Shown one piece after another: positions 51,187-61,519 of a DNA stretch of 64,000 nt. Source of the DNA: Branchiostoma floridae (lineage: Eukaryota; Chordata; Leptocardii; Amphioxiformes; Branchiostomatidae). The notes beneath the pieces are model-generated. The model ran no database searches. It saw only the letters and a list, made by a program, of their open reading frames with translations, and was not told where the DNA came from. The position numbers and the translations under genes were made by a program. The stretch lies in assembly GCF_000003815.2 (NCBI RefSeq), contig NC_049983.1, positions 25,412,401-25,476,400 on the forward strand. The letters are read 5' to 3'. Within the stretch, counting starts at the first letter, position 1; the number at the start of each line of letters is the position of its first letter.

Positions 51187-52197
51187 TTTACCTACGAAAA
51201 TCATCACCATCTGTTAACACGTTCTTGTGTTATTCTCCACTAAACTTTCAAAAATCATTATCCATTCTACCCAAACTACATTCTATGAGAGCGAAGCAAT
51301 CAATGCGCAGAGGGCTGTTGTTGTTGTTGTTTTAAAAATATAAAGAACTTGATTAGCCACGTCGCCAAGTCACACTGCGCATGCTCCAAATGACGTCAGC
51401 TCAGAACCCAGACGCTAATGAGGCGGCTCAGGTGTGGCCACACACCCGCGGTGAGGAGCTCGAGTCAGACGGTCTGATTTTCCATCCAACAAAACCTGCT
51501 GACCTGTCCGGGACACATCTACCGGAGAAACGGGTTGGTGTGACTTTTGGTTCTAATTGGACTACATTTACACTAAACTTACAACTTGTATAGTAAGAAA
51601 AGATATGGAGCAGCTGACATGGAGCAGGCCGACAACAGCTATCAACATAACGGCATCAAACGATAAGTCTTATTGAGGGGGGCTACTCTTCTTCTCTTCG
51701 TGTTTATAACATTGGTAGGTTGAGTGTCTCTATGGTACAAATATGGTGCAGAATGCGGTGGCAGAAGGGTGTGGAGAATTTCCTAGCTGTTTGATTCGAA
51801 GATGTCTGGCTAGGCGGTGTCCGGATATTCCAATGTTTGTGTAGAAACAGCCACTCGGGAGAACACTACTGGCAAGCCGATCAAATGTACACTGCATAAG
51901 AGGCTGAAAATCCTTACTTTCATAGGTCATACTCATAGCTCCAAGTTGCCATTTGTCTTCTCCCTTAGTCTGAGTTATACTTAGATAGATGACGTGTCAA
52001 AACAAAATCTACTGTATAAAGATTTCCAAAAGGCAGATTAGTCTACGTACCTATGTGTTAGATCACGCCGACGTCTGCTTTCAACATTAGAACAGCTACT
52101 GATTACTCTTTTATTGCCAACCGAATGCAATTTATAACGACTCTTGCTTTCTTTGAAATCTTGAATGGCCCCTCCCCCTTTGTACACATGTGAAACC
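51187..52197 (+). repeat. Flank-unit repeat upstream of gene F
   Basis: Contains 'ctatgagagcgaagc' (51284), TGACGTCA (about 51392), TCAGACGGTCTGA (about 51465), 'gaaacgggttggtgtgac' and the 'aaaatctactgtataaag' block, ending at the TTA of the MITE. Confidence 0.85.
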
Positions 52198-52200
52198 TTA

Positions 52201-52999
52201 GGCCGCGTTGATTTGATTATAGGAAGGACATCTTCTGGGAACCTTATAACGGATGCGAGCGTGCGAATAAAAAATGTTTGGCTCCCCAAAAGTTCCTTTC
52301 ATCGTAAAATCTAATCTGTCAGGAGGTTTTAAAAGTAGGTGACTGATCACACAGAGTATGGAATACCGAACAAAAGATTCTTCATTTTTGTTCTTTCACA
52401 TCATCTTTGACCTTAAATTTCACGTTGGGATTCCATGACATTAGCTTATGTTTTTTTTCCATATATATTGGTTTGAAATCTACGACATATTGTAATCATG
52501 TAGCCCCGCGGAAGTAAAGAAAATGTAAGCAATCCAATCAAGAACAGGTGAAACCTGACAGGTGATAATTAGGGAGGGCACGTATGCATTTAAATGAGAA
52601 GAACACGCATGCACGAGGCAGATACATACGTTCGGAACAAGGGCGAAGGAAGAGGGAGGGACAGCAGCAAAGAAGCCAGAAGGGGAAAGGGGTGGGGTTT
52701 GGGGGATCGGAAGGGTTGTGGTAAACCGCCTGCATGTGAGCCCAGCCACCCGCCCTTCTTTGCACAGTAGATCAAACTGGAAGACCAAGACTCCGTCAGT
52801 GCAGAAACGTCCCACTTACACCCAATATCATTCCCCATACCTAACATGTGAGACTGTAGCGGAGGACTACATGATTCAGATATAGTCATACATTTGCTCA
52901 TTTTGCAGATGCTTAGTTTGATTTACTGCATTTCGTTTTGAAACGGCCGTAAGTTGATACGGGTGTGGATGTCATCCATATAATCAAATCAACATGGCC
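52201..52999. mobile_element. Harbinger-type MITE with nested insertion, gene F flank
   Basis: Same structure as 43782-44602. TTA is at both ends (52198-52200 and 53000-53002). The near identity of the two copies and of everything around them shows they came by segmental duplication and not by separate insertion. Confidence 0.85.
52494..52876. mobile_element. Nested inverted-repeat element, second copy
   Basis: Counterpart of 44074-44479. It is slightly shorter: two small deletions remove part of the 'gcgatttaaaaggcacaccc' block and the 'cgccttctgtact' block. Terminal 'aatcatgtag' inverted ends are kept. Confidence 0.7.
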
Positions 53000-53002
53000 T
53001 TA

Positions 53003-53727
53003 CATATATACAGATGTTTCAAAAGTACAGCCACGTTCGTACCACCAACTACAAAATAGAAATAGGTTGATGCATGGTGAAAGTAAAGTCATGTTCTTCA
53101 GCTGGTTGTGACAGAGAAAATATAATGTCGGTAGTCAAAGAGGGTATCAAACACCTAAGCCACACAGTAAACTTCTTAATTACTTCACGGAGCATTGTGC
53201 CCTACTGACTCTTGTTTTGCAAATATGGTTGGGGTACCAGGTACTAACCGGAAGGCTAAAAGCGATCAAAAGCATATGAGCTGTGTAACAACAGTATATG
53301 TAAGTAATAGGATGTGATTGTAGGAAGTAGGAAATTGAGAGCCTACTATTGGGAAGACAATTTATTATGCAAATTCTATTTTTCCTGGATGTTCCATAAT
53401 GAGACTACGTGTAGCATAGGTAATTCATGATAGTTGGAACATAGATGGGTGCCAAAAGTAATGGTCTTTTGTGCATGCCATAATTCTTTAGTATTGAATG
53501 GCAAGTGTTTTAGATAGTTTAAGATGACCGCCATGTGTATACATCTTTTCTTGCGGGAAGCAAAATGTGGTTTCAGTCGAACACTACTTAACATGTTGTA
53601 TCTTCTTTTTTTCTCAGAAAGAAAATGTACAAGAAGCTAAACAAATGACTGCTTATTTTTTCATCATTTTACAGGAAATTGAAACGAGTGTTGGTTGTAG
53701 CAGCAAATGTTTATTACACTGCACAAT
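53003..53727 (+). other. Proximal 5' flank of gene F
   Basis: Almost identical to the gene E flank, including 'ttattatgcaaattctat' and the acceptor-like 'tcttctttttttctcag' near 53618. A further 'catcattttacag' lies at about 53673. Confidence 0.55.
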
Positions 53728-53750
53728 GATTCCCTTTCCCTACAGGTAAA
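53728..53750 (+). promoter_or_regulatory. 3' splice acceptor before start codon, gene F
   Basis: 'ttccctttccctacag' ends at 53745, followed by GTAAA and the ATG at 53751. Confidence 0.7.
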
Positions 53751-56552
53751 ATGTCTTTCGTGGTACAGAAACTACTGGTCCTTTTGCTGCTTGGTCCCGG
53801 GTGGTCCTGGTTCCTCCAGAAGGAAACTAGACCAACCACGCCCTGCAGCAGCAGCTGTCCATCAGACTGTGACTGCAGCGACAAAGGTCTCAACAAGGTT
53901 CCTCAGTATCTGCCTAAAAGTATCACTAGCCTTAAGCTAGGCGGCAATGCCATTACAAGCTTGTCTTCTTCCGACCTTTCCAGGTACCAGGCTTTGACAT
54001 ACCTACAGGCATTCCGTCAGATATCTATTGTGCAGCCTGGAGCATTTTCAAAACTTATTCACCTGGAATGTTTGCACCTTAGTTCCAACCAACTAACAAG
54101 TATTAAGCCCGGTACATTCTCAAATATACCTAAGCTCAAAGAATTGTTCCTGCGCCACAACCACCTATCTAGCATTCCACCTGGAGCATTCTCAAATCTA
54201 CTCAGCCTTGAATTTTTGACTCTATTGGGCAACGGCCTGGTAAACATTCAGCCTGGCGCATTCTCAGATCTCCCAAAGCTTGGACGATTATCCTTGAGTG
54301 TCAATAACCTAACTAAAATTCCTCCTGATTCATTCTCCAATCTACCGCAGTTCCGAACGTTGTACCTGAACTCAAATCAGATAACTAACATTGATTCTGA
54401 TATGTTCTCAAAGATACCCACGCTACGAGATTTGGAAATTAAGTTCAACCAAATAACTGGCATTCAATCTGGTACATTCTCAAGCCTACCCCAGCTCCAC
54501 GAGCTCGAGTTAGCGAATAACCAGATAACTAACATTAGTCCTGTTGCATTCTCAAACCTCCACCAGCTCCAACGGTTAGAGCTGCAGTACAACCAGATAA
54601 CCGAGATCCAACCTGGCACACTTTCAAATCTCACTAGGCTAGTAGTATTACGCCTAAATTCGAATAAAATGACGACCATTCAACCATTCCCGAACTTACC
54701 CAGAGACGCTCAATTAAGTCTGCGTGACAACCCCTGGCAGTGTGACTGTAGGATTGTTGCATTCAAAAAATGGATGACCATGTCATGTTTGTTTAAAATA
54801 CAAATCATTTGTAAGGAACCTAGTGACTTCGGTGGGCTTATGCTTCAGCAAATAGAGTCCCAAAATTTGATCTGTGAAAAACCTAAAATCGTGGATTTTC
54901 AAAGAGACAAAGATGTCACACTGCTGGATACAAAGGCACTGCATTTAATCTGTAACGCTTCGGGGATTCCTGAACCAGACATTACGGTCACTCTGCCATC
55001 AGGCCGAAACGCAACAGTTGGGTCAGATGGAAGGGTCACTGTTAATAAGAATGGTAGAATCATTGTAAGGGATCTTACTGAAAGCGATTCTGGTTCATAC
55101 GTTTGTATTGCAGCAAATCATGTCGCCTCTTCAGTTGCGACACTGTTTGTTGAGATTGCATGTACAAATCCAACTTCGCTGATGTCAAAAACGTCTGAAT
55201 CAGCACATGGTAGTACAACCAGCCCCGTAGTCACAACCTCAACACTGGCCTCAACAAGTCCTACTGGCTCCGCACCTCCCACATTGCCTGTTGCTGTTAA
55301 CATGCCATTAGACACATCAGCAACTTGTCAAGTAGGCAGTGGAAACAGATCTGCTGCCATGAACGCAGTATTGTCTGCTGAAGACCCAATCACTTTGAGG
55401 TTTCAGAAGATCAAGAATAACACGTTGGTTTGGGGGGTCACTCTCCGTCTAGCCTGTGAAGGAATACCTTCATCAAACATTACGGTCATTCTTCCATCTG
55501 GCCTCAACACAAGCGTTGATGAGTCACATGACAGAGTAAATGTAGAGGAGAATGGTACAACTTTTACCATTACGGTAACAGATTTTGCTGTGGCAGATGC
55601 TGGTCTGTATAGCTACATTGCAATGAGCCCAATTGGATCCACATCTGCCACATTAACCGTTGAACTCAAATGCATATCTTCTTTATTTACACCCGAAACT
55701 TCTACGTCTGTGGCCTCTACGCCTGACAGTAATGCTAACTTTTCTCTGTCAGTCTTCTCTCTGTCAATTAGTTTGGGCACTCTTGCTGCAGCGTTGATTG
55801 CATCTGGCGGTGCCTTAACTCTGTTTAAGCGCAGAACCAGAAAGCTCCCTTTGGCTTCTGCACCTACTGCTATTTCTGACAGTGTAAAGACCCACTGCCC
55901 TGAAGGTTCTAACGAACAGTCTAACAAAGAAGCACGTACAAATGAACAACCTAACATATATGAGAATAGCGAAGAAGCATGTAAAGACGAACATATATCT
56001 AACATATATGCCAATGAGGAGCAACCAATCGTTCAAGCTTACAATGTAGCAGGTTCTCCCTCTGAAGGACCTGAAGGTCCAAAAGCAGGAAATCAAATTG
56101 AATCAGTTTGTGCACTAAAGGCAGTGATAGTCCACAAGCCCTTGACGTATGAAAATAGTGACAAGGATTCTGTGCTTGATGTTGAAGATGAGCACGTGTA
56201 TGTCAATGATGATGATGAGAAAATAGTAGCTGATGCCTCTCAGGCCATAAATCAGTATGGCTGTGAGGAGGTAGTTCCTACTCACGAGTTTAACCGTGTG
56301 GTTAATGATGAGGCTGAAGATGTAAGTACATGTGGTTCATCTCCCTGTATCTATGGAAATGATAGTGACGAAGCAATGAGTACTGTCTCGCCAGCGATCT
56401 ACAAAAATAACACTAAACAGTGTGAATCTGGTGTTTCTCATATCATCTACGGAAATGATGATGAAGATAATGATACAGTAGTATCTACCCCGTCTCGATT
56501 TAACCATGAGTCTGGCAATGAGGCTGAGGCAGTAGTATATGCTTCTTCTTAA
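53751..56552 (+). CDS. LRR-Ig transmembrane receptor F (933 aa, tail cut by stop)
   Basis: Signal peptide 1-20; LRRNT (32-55, CSSSCPSDCDC); eleven LRRs (58-318, the last short: TTIQPFPNLPR); LRRCT with NPWQCDC about 327-333; Ig1 with DSGSYVC; Ser/Thr stalk; Ig2 with LRLACEGIPSSN but Tyr in place of the F-strand cysteine (DAGLYSYIAM). The transmembrane helix (SISLGTLAAALIASGGALTL) is followed by KRRTRK. The membrane-proximal tail lacks about 21 residues present in C-E (the IATSDKDSSKEQTGRSP block), with a short 'aacac' homology at the deletion ends. Tyrosine motifs are IYENSEEA, IYANEEQP, TYENSDKD, VYVNDDDE, IYGNDSDE, IYKNNTKQ and IYGNDDED. The frame ends at TAA (56550-56552), where the other copies have CAA (Gln); the remaining tail follows in frame. 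Last complete member of the array. Confidence 0.92.
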   Translation: MSFVVQKLLVLLLLGPGWSWFLQKETRPTTPCSSSCPSDCDCSDKGLNKVPQYLPKSITSLKLGGNAITSLSSSDLSRYQALTYLQAFRQISIVQPGAFSKLIHLECLHLSSNQLTSIKPGTFSNIPKLKELFLRHNHLSSIPPGAFSNLLSLEFLTLLGNGLVNIQPGAFSDLPKLGRLSLSVNNLTKIPPDSFSNLPQFRTLYLNSNQITNIDSDMFSKIPTLRDLEIKFNQITGIQSGTFSSLPQLHELELANNQITNISPVAFSNLHQLQRLELQYNQITEIQPGTLSNLTRLVVLRLNSNKMTTIQPFPNLPRDAQLSLRDNPWQCDCRIVAFKKWMTMSCLFKIQIICKEPSDFGGLMLQQIESQNLICEKPKIVDFQRDKDVTLLDTKALHLICNASGIPEPDITVTLPSGRNATVGSDGRVTVNKNGRIIVRDLTESDSGSYVCIAANHVASSVATLFVEIACTNPTSLMSKTSESAHGSTTSPVVTTSTLASTSPTGSAPPTLPVAVNMPLDTSATCQVGSGNRSAAMNAVLSAEDPITLRFQKIKNNTLVWGVTLRLACEGIPSSNITVILPSGLNTSVDESHDRVNVEENGTTFTITVTDFAVADAGLYSYIAMSPIGSTSATLTVELKCISSLFTPETSTSVASTPDSNANFSLSVFSLSISLGTLAAALIASGGALTLFKRRTRKLPLASAPTAISDSVKTHCPEGSNEQSNKEARTNEQPNIYENSEEACKDEHISNIYANEEQPIVQAYNVAGSPSEGPEGPKAGNQIESVCALKAVIVHKPLTYENSDKDSVLDVEDEHVYVNDDDEKIVADASQAINQYGCEEVVPTHEFNRVVNDEAEDVSTCGSSPCIYGNDSDEAMSTVSPAIYKNNTKQCESGVSHIIYGNDDEDNDTVVSTPSRFNHESGNEAEAVVYASS

Positions 56553-56672
56553 TTCATATATGAGAATGTCAAGGAGGAACCATCGTCCGGAGCCTCATCA
56601 GTCATTTACAATGATGGCGGTAAACAGGCAAAATCTGCAGATTCCCATGTCATCTATGAAAATGACGATTAA
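56553..56672 (+). pseudogene. In-frame tail remnant after the gene F stop
   Basis: Thirty-nine codons stay open after the TAA and match the family C-terminus: FIYENVKEE, SVIYNDGGKQ and SHVIYENDD, then TAA at 56670-56672. Only one base separates this copy from a full-length tail. Two Tyr-x-Asn motifs and one IYND motif are lost by the stop. Confidence 0.85.
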
Positions 56673-56709
56673 GAGATCAGCAGATGATGTTCCTTGGTTT
56701 GACTGTCAA

Positions 56710-56715
56710 AATAAA
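56710..56715 (+). terminator. Poly(A) signal of gene F
   Basis: AATAAA in 'gtcaaaataaagatacc', 37 bases after the ancestral stop. Confidence 0.7.
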
Positions 56716-59092
56716 GATACCTAGTAGTGTCTGTAGAAGTCAGCTTAGTTGTCAGGAAAGTATGCGCCTTTGACAACTTTGTAAAGACTTCCATGTAAAC
56801 ATGAGGACCTTTTTACTTGGGAAAAACGTCTTTGTACATAGAAGTCTTTTTTCTTCAAAATTTCAAACAGGTCTACATGACTAATCTTTTTAAGTTTCTT
56901 TTTATTATAAGAATAATTAATGATATCATGATGAGCTGAATTATGTACACATCGTACAAATCTAGAGCAAAAGAGTCTTATTTGTTTATTGCTAATTTCA
57001 ACAAGAATGTAATCACAGAAAATGAAAGTAAATGAACTGTGCAAGATGAAATTAAATCAATGTAGAATCTGCTTATGTAAAACTTTTTTTTATTTCTTAT
57101 TATAAACATGTATATAGACGCGGTTATAGGCAACGTATTTTATGGTACATATTTTCTGAGACCTTCGAGGAAGAGAGAGTATGCGGATAGGCCTTTTTAA
57201 TGGTTTTATTTATGAGAATGTAAAGTGTTTCCTAACCCATTTCACCTGTACCATAGCATTATCTCACGTTTATTTGAAGTATCACTTCACACCCCATGTA
57301 AGGGTAAATGGATATGTGGGTGGATTGTTTTGTAAAGTCATATTTTTGGAACACATGTTTATTGTCCTGCATAAGAACGTTGTCAATACATACACAGGAT
57401 TTCGTTGCGACAATGTAATTGATGTTGCATCTTCAGCCACTACATAGGCAAAGACACTATGTCTTCATGATTTTGATGCTATGCAGTCATGTATATATGT
57501 CTGTGTCAAGTTGGAAAGATCTGAATGCATGAGGATGTATCAACCATTGATTTTGTACGTTCTTCATGTGGGAAGTTGGAAGGTTGCAGCATGTGATCAT
57601 TCTGGCAATATCTCATTCCTGTATCACAATCCCTTTTCCAAAGTCATATCGAGTTACTTGAGTAACCGCTATTTGGCGCAACACAATCAGAGTTTCCTGT
57701 TTGTTTCATACTGTTGGATATAATAAGCATCGCAACCATAAATGGCAATTATATGTCCTTCTGTCTGAAGTTTGAAGTGCAATGATAACTCTTAGTATAA
57801 CACATTCATATTCTGTATCTGTATCTATATAGCCGGTATAACAGTCGTTCGGCGTAACACGCCAGCTTAGCAGGCACGCGGCGCGGCAGCAGCTGGTTAT
57901 GTTACACTGAACGACGTGACACACCTAACTTTTGCACTATCCAGAAAAGATGTCAGACATTGTATAATACTGAATGGTTCTTTACTTGAAGCGTCTTCAC
58001 CGACATTTGAAAAATGTTAACAATCGTATTTATGTTTGCTTCTCTAATAAACGGGGTAAACATAATTTCTCTACAATTCCACAGCCTCATTCCTTCGCTA
58101 AATGATATTTACTTTTTCTAGTGAATTATCATTAGAAATTCCCATTGATCATGCAAATAAGGTCCTCATTTGCTCATCAAATTGTCTTAGCAGATGATCT
58201 TTATACCCAAATAGTACAAATTGTTCGAAATGTAAAAATGTTAGCAAAGAAGGCTATTGTCATGTTGACGTGGCCCTAATTTGCATGATTTATGTCTAAT
58301 AGTGTTCCCCTTGTGGTAGCTTCGTATTTCTTTAAGTATGAAATCCCCATCATTGACAACTATTGAATTATAGTATTTATCATTAGTTACTCAAATTAGG
58401 TCTTTATTTGCATAACCGATATCTATAGGCATCCTCTTTCTCAGTTACATATGTGGCAAGTTTAAGAGTTCTATCACGGTGTATTCACAGGAATAGAACG
58501 ACAGATTCAAGTGTCTTATCGTTATTTAATGTTTGCTAATATTAGATGTGAACAGGTATTATGGATAGCTTGCGAACGTTGATTGGCTGATACCCAGGGA
58601 ACCCAACTTTTAGCCAGGATCGGCAGAGAATCTGGTCGGCAGCCAGTGCAGTTTTTCTCGAAGGTCTTAAATGAGCACTCCGGGAGGTGTCATATAGGCG
58701 TTTGCCGGCAATCTCCTGCCCTGCATGACTCCTCCTCGGAGTCCTTATCTTTATTAAAAAATAAGAGAAAATAAACAATAGAAAGTACCATCTTGTGTAC
58801 ACACGTATTGAGATGTGATGTCCGTGACGCTTCTGTTTGTTTGCCTGTAATTCTGACCCGCCCGGCCAGGAGGCAAACATCACTTTCTGACTGGCACCCG
58901 GGTCAGACGACACAAAATGGCGCCCTGGCAACGTGGGTAGCAACGGGTCCTTGTGCGGCGGAAGATGACGTGTTGGTTGATTGGATCGTAGGGCTAAGAG
59001 TGTCATGATTAATTGACCATCTTGAGTTGCTAGGAGTGAGATTTTGGCCACTGTATCTGTAGAGACAATTATGATATTGGAACACATGTTAT
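56716..59092 (+). other. 3' flank of gene F and end of the duplicated unit
   Basis: Nearly identical to the gene C 3' flank at its start, then colinear with the D and E flanks ('gttagcaaagaaggctattg' at 58240). 58585-58735 matches 42745-42895 and 58845-59060 matches 35645-35960. Homology to the receptor units ends at about 59092. A short GC-rich block at 57835-57920 ('ggcacgcggcgcggcagcag') is unique here. No gene was seen. Confidence 0.65.
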
Positions 59093-59094
59093 AC

Positions 59095-59318
59095 CCCAAA
59101 ATATCCTGAATCAGCCGGGAAGACTGTACGTATGCCATGTCATTGTCCATTGTTTCATACACCGTCTTGAAGGGATATAAATCAAAATTGAAGCCAAGGA
59201 GGATAAGGGTACTATCCCAGAATTCCCCAAACACACACTTCACAATATACACTCCCAGGTGGCTGACTGTGACCCACAAGCATACGGACTTGTCATGTTG
59301 CATTTGAAAATACGGAAA
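59095..59318 (-). other. Possible internal coding exon of an unrelated gene
   Basis: On the minus strand an open stretch of about 74 codons lies between an acceptor-like 'gtattgtaccag' and a donor-like 'ttttggg-gtataac'. Its translation looks protein-like: HDKSVCLWVTVSHLGVYIVK, EFWDSTLILLGFNFDLYPF and TVYETMDNDMAYVQSSRLIQ. The family is not recognised. It begins exactly where the homology to the receptor flanks stops. The longer open frame that continues into 58542 runs through duplicated non-coding sequence and is not part of it. Could also be an exon of an unknown transposon. Confidence 0.4.
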
Positions 59319-59359
59319 CTGGTACAATACAACCAGTTAATTTCCGTTTTCTTCAATTA

Positions 59360-59566
59360 CTGTAAATGTAATTAAGTTCGCGGGGATTTAATTTCGCGGT
59401 AGCGGGAAAAAGGACTTTTCGCGGTGGATTTGAGTTCGCGGTAACACCATAGACTGCAATCTAATATCATAATAGAAAAATGTCGCGGTGGTTTTTAATT
59501 CGCGGTGAAGTGGTCACCGCGAAAACCGCGAACATTAATCCACCGCGAACATTTCTGCATTTACAG
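59360..59566. mobile_element. Mariner-type MITE with CGCGGT blocks
   Basis: Termini CTGTAAATGTAATTAAGTTC and (reverse complement) CTGTAAATGCAGAAATGTTC, TA on both sides. The interior is dominated by 'ttcgcggt' and 'accgcgaa' blocks in opposite orientations, which makes most of the element a hairpin. Confidence 0.85.
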
Positions 59567-59752
59567 TAGTCTATGAGCTCGAGAATGTTTGATTGTTGCA
59601 ACTTTTGTACGACTTTATAAACTGTGTGATAAACACTAGCGGACCATATGGATGCAAATATTCACATCGAACGGTTGTGCACAAACTTCACCAAACTGCC
59701 AGCATAGACATATCCATGTGATGTCGTCGACAGTGGATTATTATCGAGCACT

Positions 59753-60338
59753 GGGCCGTTCCAAAAATAAATGTGGGGGCGGGTGGGTTGATGAAGAGGT
59801 CGGCCTTTACAACAGGGGTGTCGATAAAACTTAGGATTTAGATGATTTCAAACGGGGGTCGAGATAAGCCTGGATTTGGGTTTTTCTACGCCGCTTTTAA
59901 GCTCAATACAGTAGACGCCAGTTAATTGCACAACGTACAACCGCACACTTCTGTGTATTGCACTGAATCCCCAAATCCCAAACTGGTGCAGTCCAGCTGT
60001 ATAACTTCTCATTACTGCACCAGCCAGATAATTGCATGAAATGCGTGGGCAAATTGAGTGTGCAATTAAACGGCTTCTACTGTACTGCAAAGTAAGGTCA
60101 AGGAGCTAGGATGAAAATGAAGAGGGGGTAAGGTTACTAGGATGAAATAAAATAGGGGTAGGGGCATTTGGAACTGGGTTGAAATAAAAAGGGGGTCGGA
60201 GCGCTTGGATGAAATTAGGGGGAATCGATCACTCGGGGGAAATTCAAAGGGGGGTCAAGCACTCGGATGAAATCCGAAATGGAGTTGAAGAAATTCTCTT
60301 TACCACCCTCCCTCTATATCTTTTTTTTGGAACGGCCC
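59753..60338. mobile_element. Inverted-repeat element carrying a nested MITE
   Basis: GGGCCGTTCCAAAAA at 59753 is mirrored by TTTTTGGAACGGCCC ending at 60338. The right half has degenerate repeats of about 40 bases with 'gatgaaat' and 'ggggt'. No target duplication was found. The MITE at 59909-60082 lies inside. Confidence 0.65.
59909..60082. mobile_element. Mariner-type MITE (174 bp), nested
   Basis: Termini CAGTAGACGCCAGTTAATTG and (reverse complement) CAGTAGAAGCCGTTTAATTG, flanked by TA at 59907-59908 and 60083-60084. Related to the partial copy at 11930-12147. Confidence 0.85.
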
Positions 60339-60542
60339 AAATTTAAGACGGGCCTCATATCAGTTACTGTTCGTGGGTGACGATGTCTCATGTCTCAGGC
60401 CCAGGGCAGGTCAGAAAAGTGCTCTGTGTAGGGCAAGGTAGGTGGTGAGCGAGGGAGGAGGGGCCACTTTCTACATTTCTGTCTCTTTGTCTCTTATAAG
60501 GGCGCAGTCACAAACGTCGTGCGATCGTCGTACGATTTGATG

Positions 60543-61430
60543 CTATTGGGCTTATTCAGTCACGTGATCCTCCCCCGGCAACGAACGAAGTCGGTCATTT
60601 TGGTGTACCACAGTCGGCCCGCTCGCAGTGGGGCCCTATGCAACTCGCCGTAAAGATTGTAAATATTTCCCAAGCAATGCACCATTTCCGTTCAAAACGT
60701 TTAGTTTCACAGTCACAGTGCTTTGTCTTGGCGTGGGATGTTGGCTCTGCACTGGTAAAGCGCACACAAATTGGGTAACAATAAGGTTTGTTTCGCGATT
60801 CTGTAGGAAATCCGCGCGAATGAAAATACGAAGGGAAATTCCGAAAACAAACAGCGGAGTCCATAAACGACAACAGGAGCATGTCGCTTAGTTCTTTGAT
60901 AAATTTCAATGAAAAAAAAAACAAGAGTACAAGATGCTGACTTGTGTGAACAAAAACCGCGGCACAGGATATGTCCTGTGGTCGACTGAATATCAAACTT
61001 TCCCGATCGCAACGTACTTTCTATCAACTAAATCTTATCCTACACTCCGTATTTGTCCAGATACTGCGTTGTCGTTGTAAGCCTGGTACGCTTTGAACTG
61101 AGTGTGCAGAAAGTCGTTCACAGAACAAAATAACAAAGACAAGATCAATGGACTCCGCTGTCACTGTTGCCGTGTTCGTAAAGTAGACTGGCTCTCTGCA
61201 AACTTCCCCTCACTGATGAAATATGGATAATTTCCATCCGACTTTTGTAAAGAAAATATGACTTGAGGTTGGAGGCTCTTTGCATAGTCAAACAGCGTGC
61301 AAACGACTTCACTTTCCTCAGATATAATAGCGACCTTTAGACACCGAGAATCTTCGCTGGACTGGTGGTACACCAAAATGGCTGCGCACGGAGGGAAGGG
61401 GTGATGACGTCACGTGGATAAGCCCTATAG
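60543..61430. mobile_element. Element with long terminal inverted repeats (~90 bp)
   Basis: The left end 'ctattgggcttattcagtca' with CACGTGA and, 60 bases in, 'cattttggtgtaccac' is mirrored at the right by 'gtggtacaccaaaatg', 'cacgtggataagccctatag'. The interior shows short ORFs with no recognised family. Superfamily and target duplication could not be settled. Confidence 0.65.
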
Positions 61431-61519
61431 GAATTTTAAGCAGGCCGTGACAGACCCAACCACCGGCTTTAAGTTTGATACCCCTGGCGGATTTTTTTTA
61501 ACTGCACGGGCTGATTTCG

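Noticed and set aside
58542-59094. C-terminal part of a 261-aa minus-strand ORF
   Set aside because: This half runs through non-coding sequence duplicated at 35.6-35.9 and 42.7-42.9 kb. Only the first 74 codons look protein-like.
60595-61027. Overlapping minus-strand ORFs of 133 and 104 aa as a transposase
   Set aside because: No transposase motif could be recognised and the two overlap in different frames.
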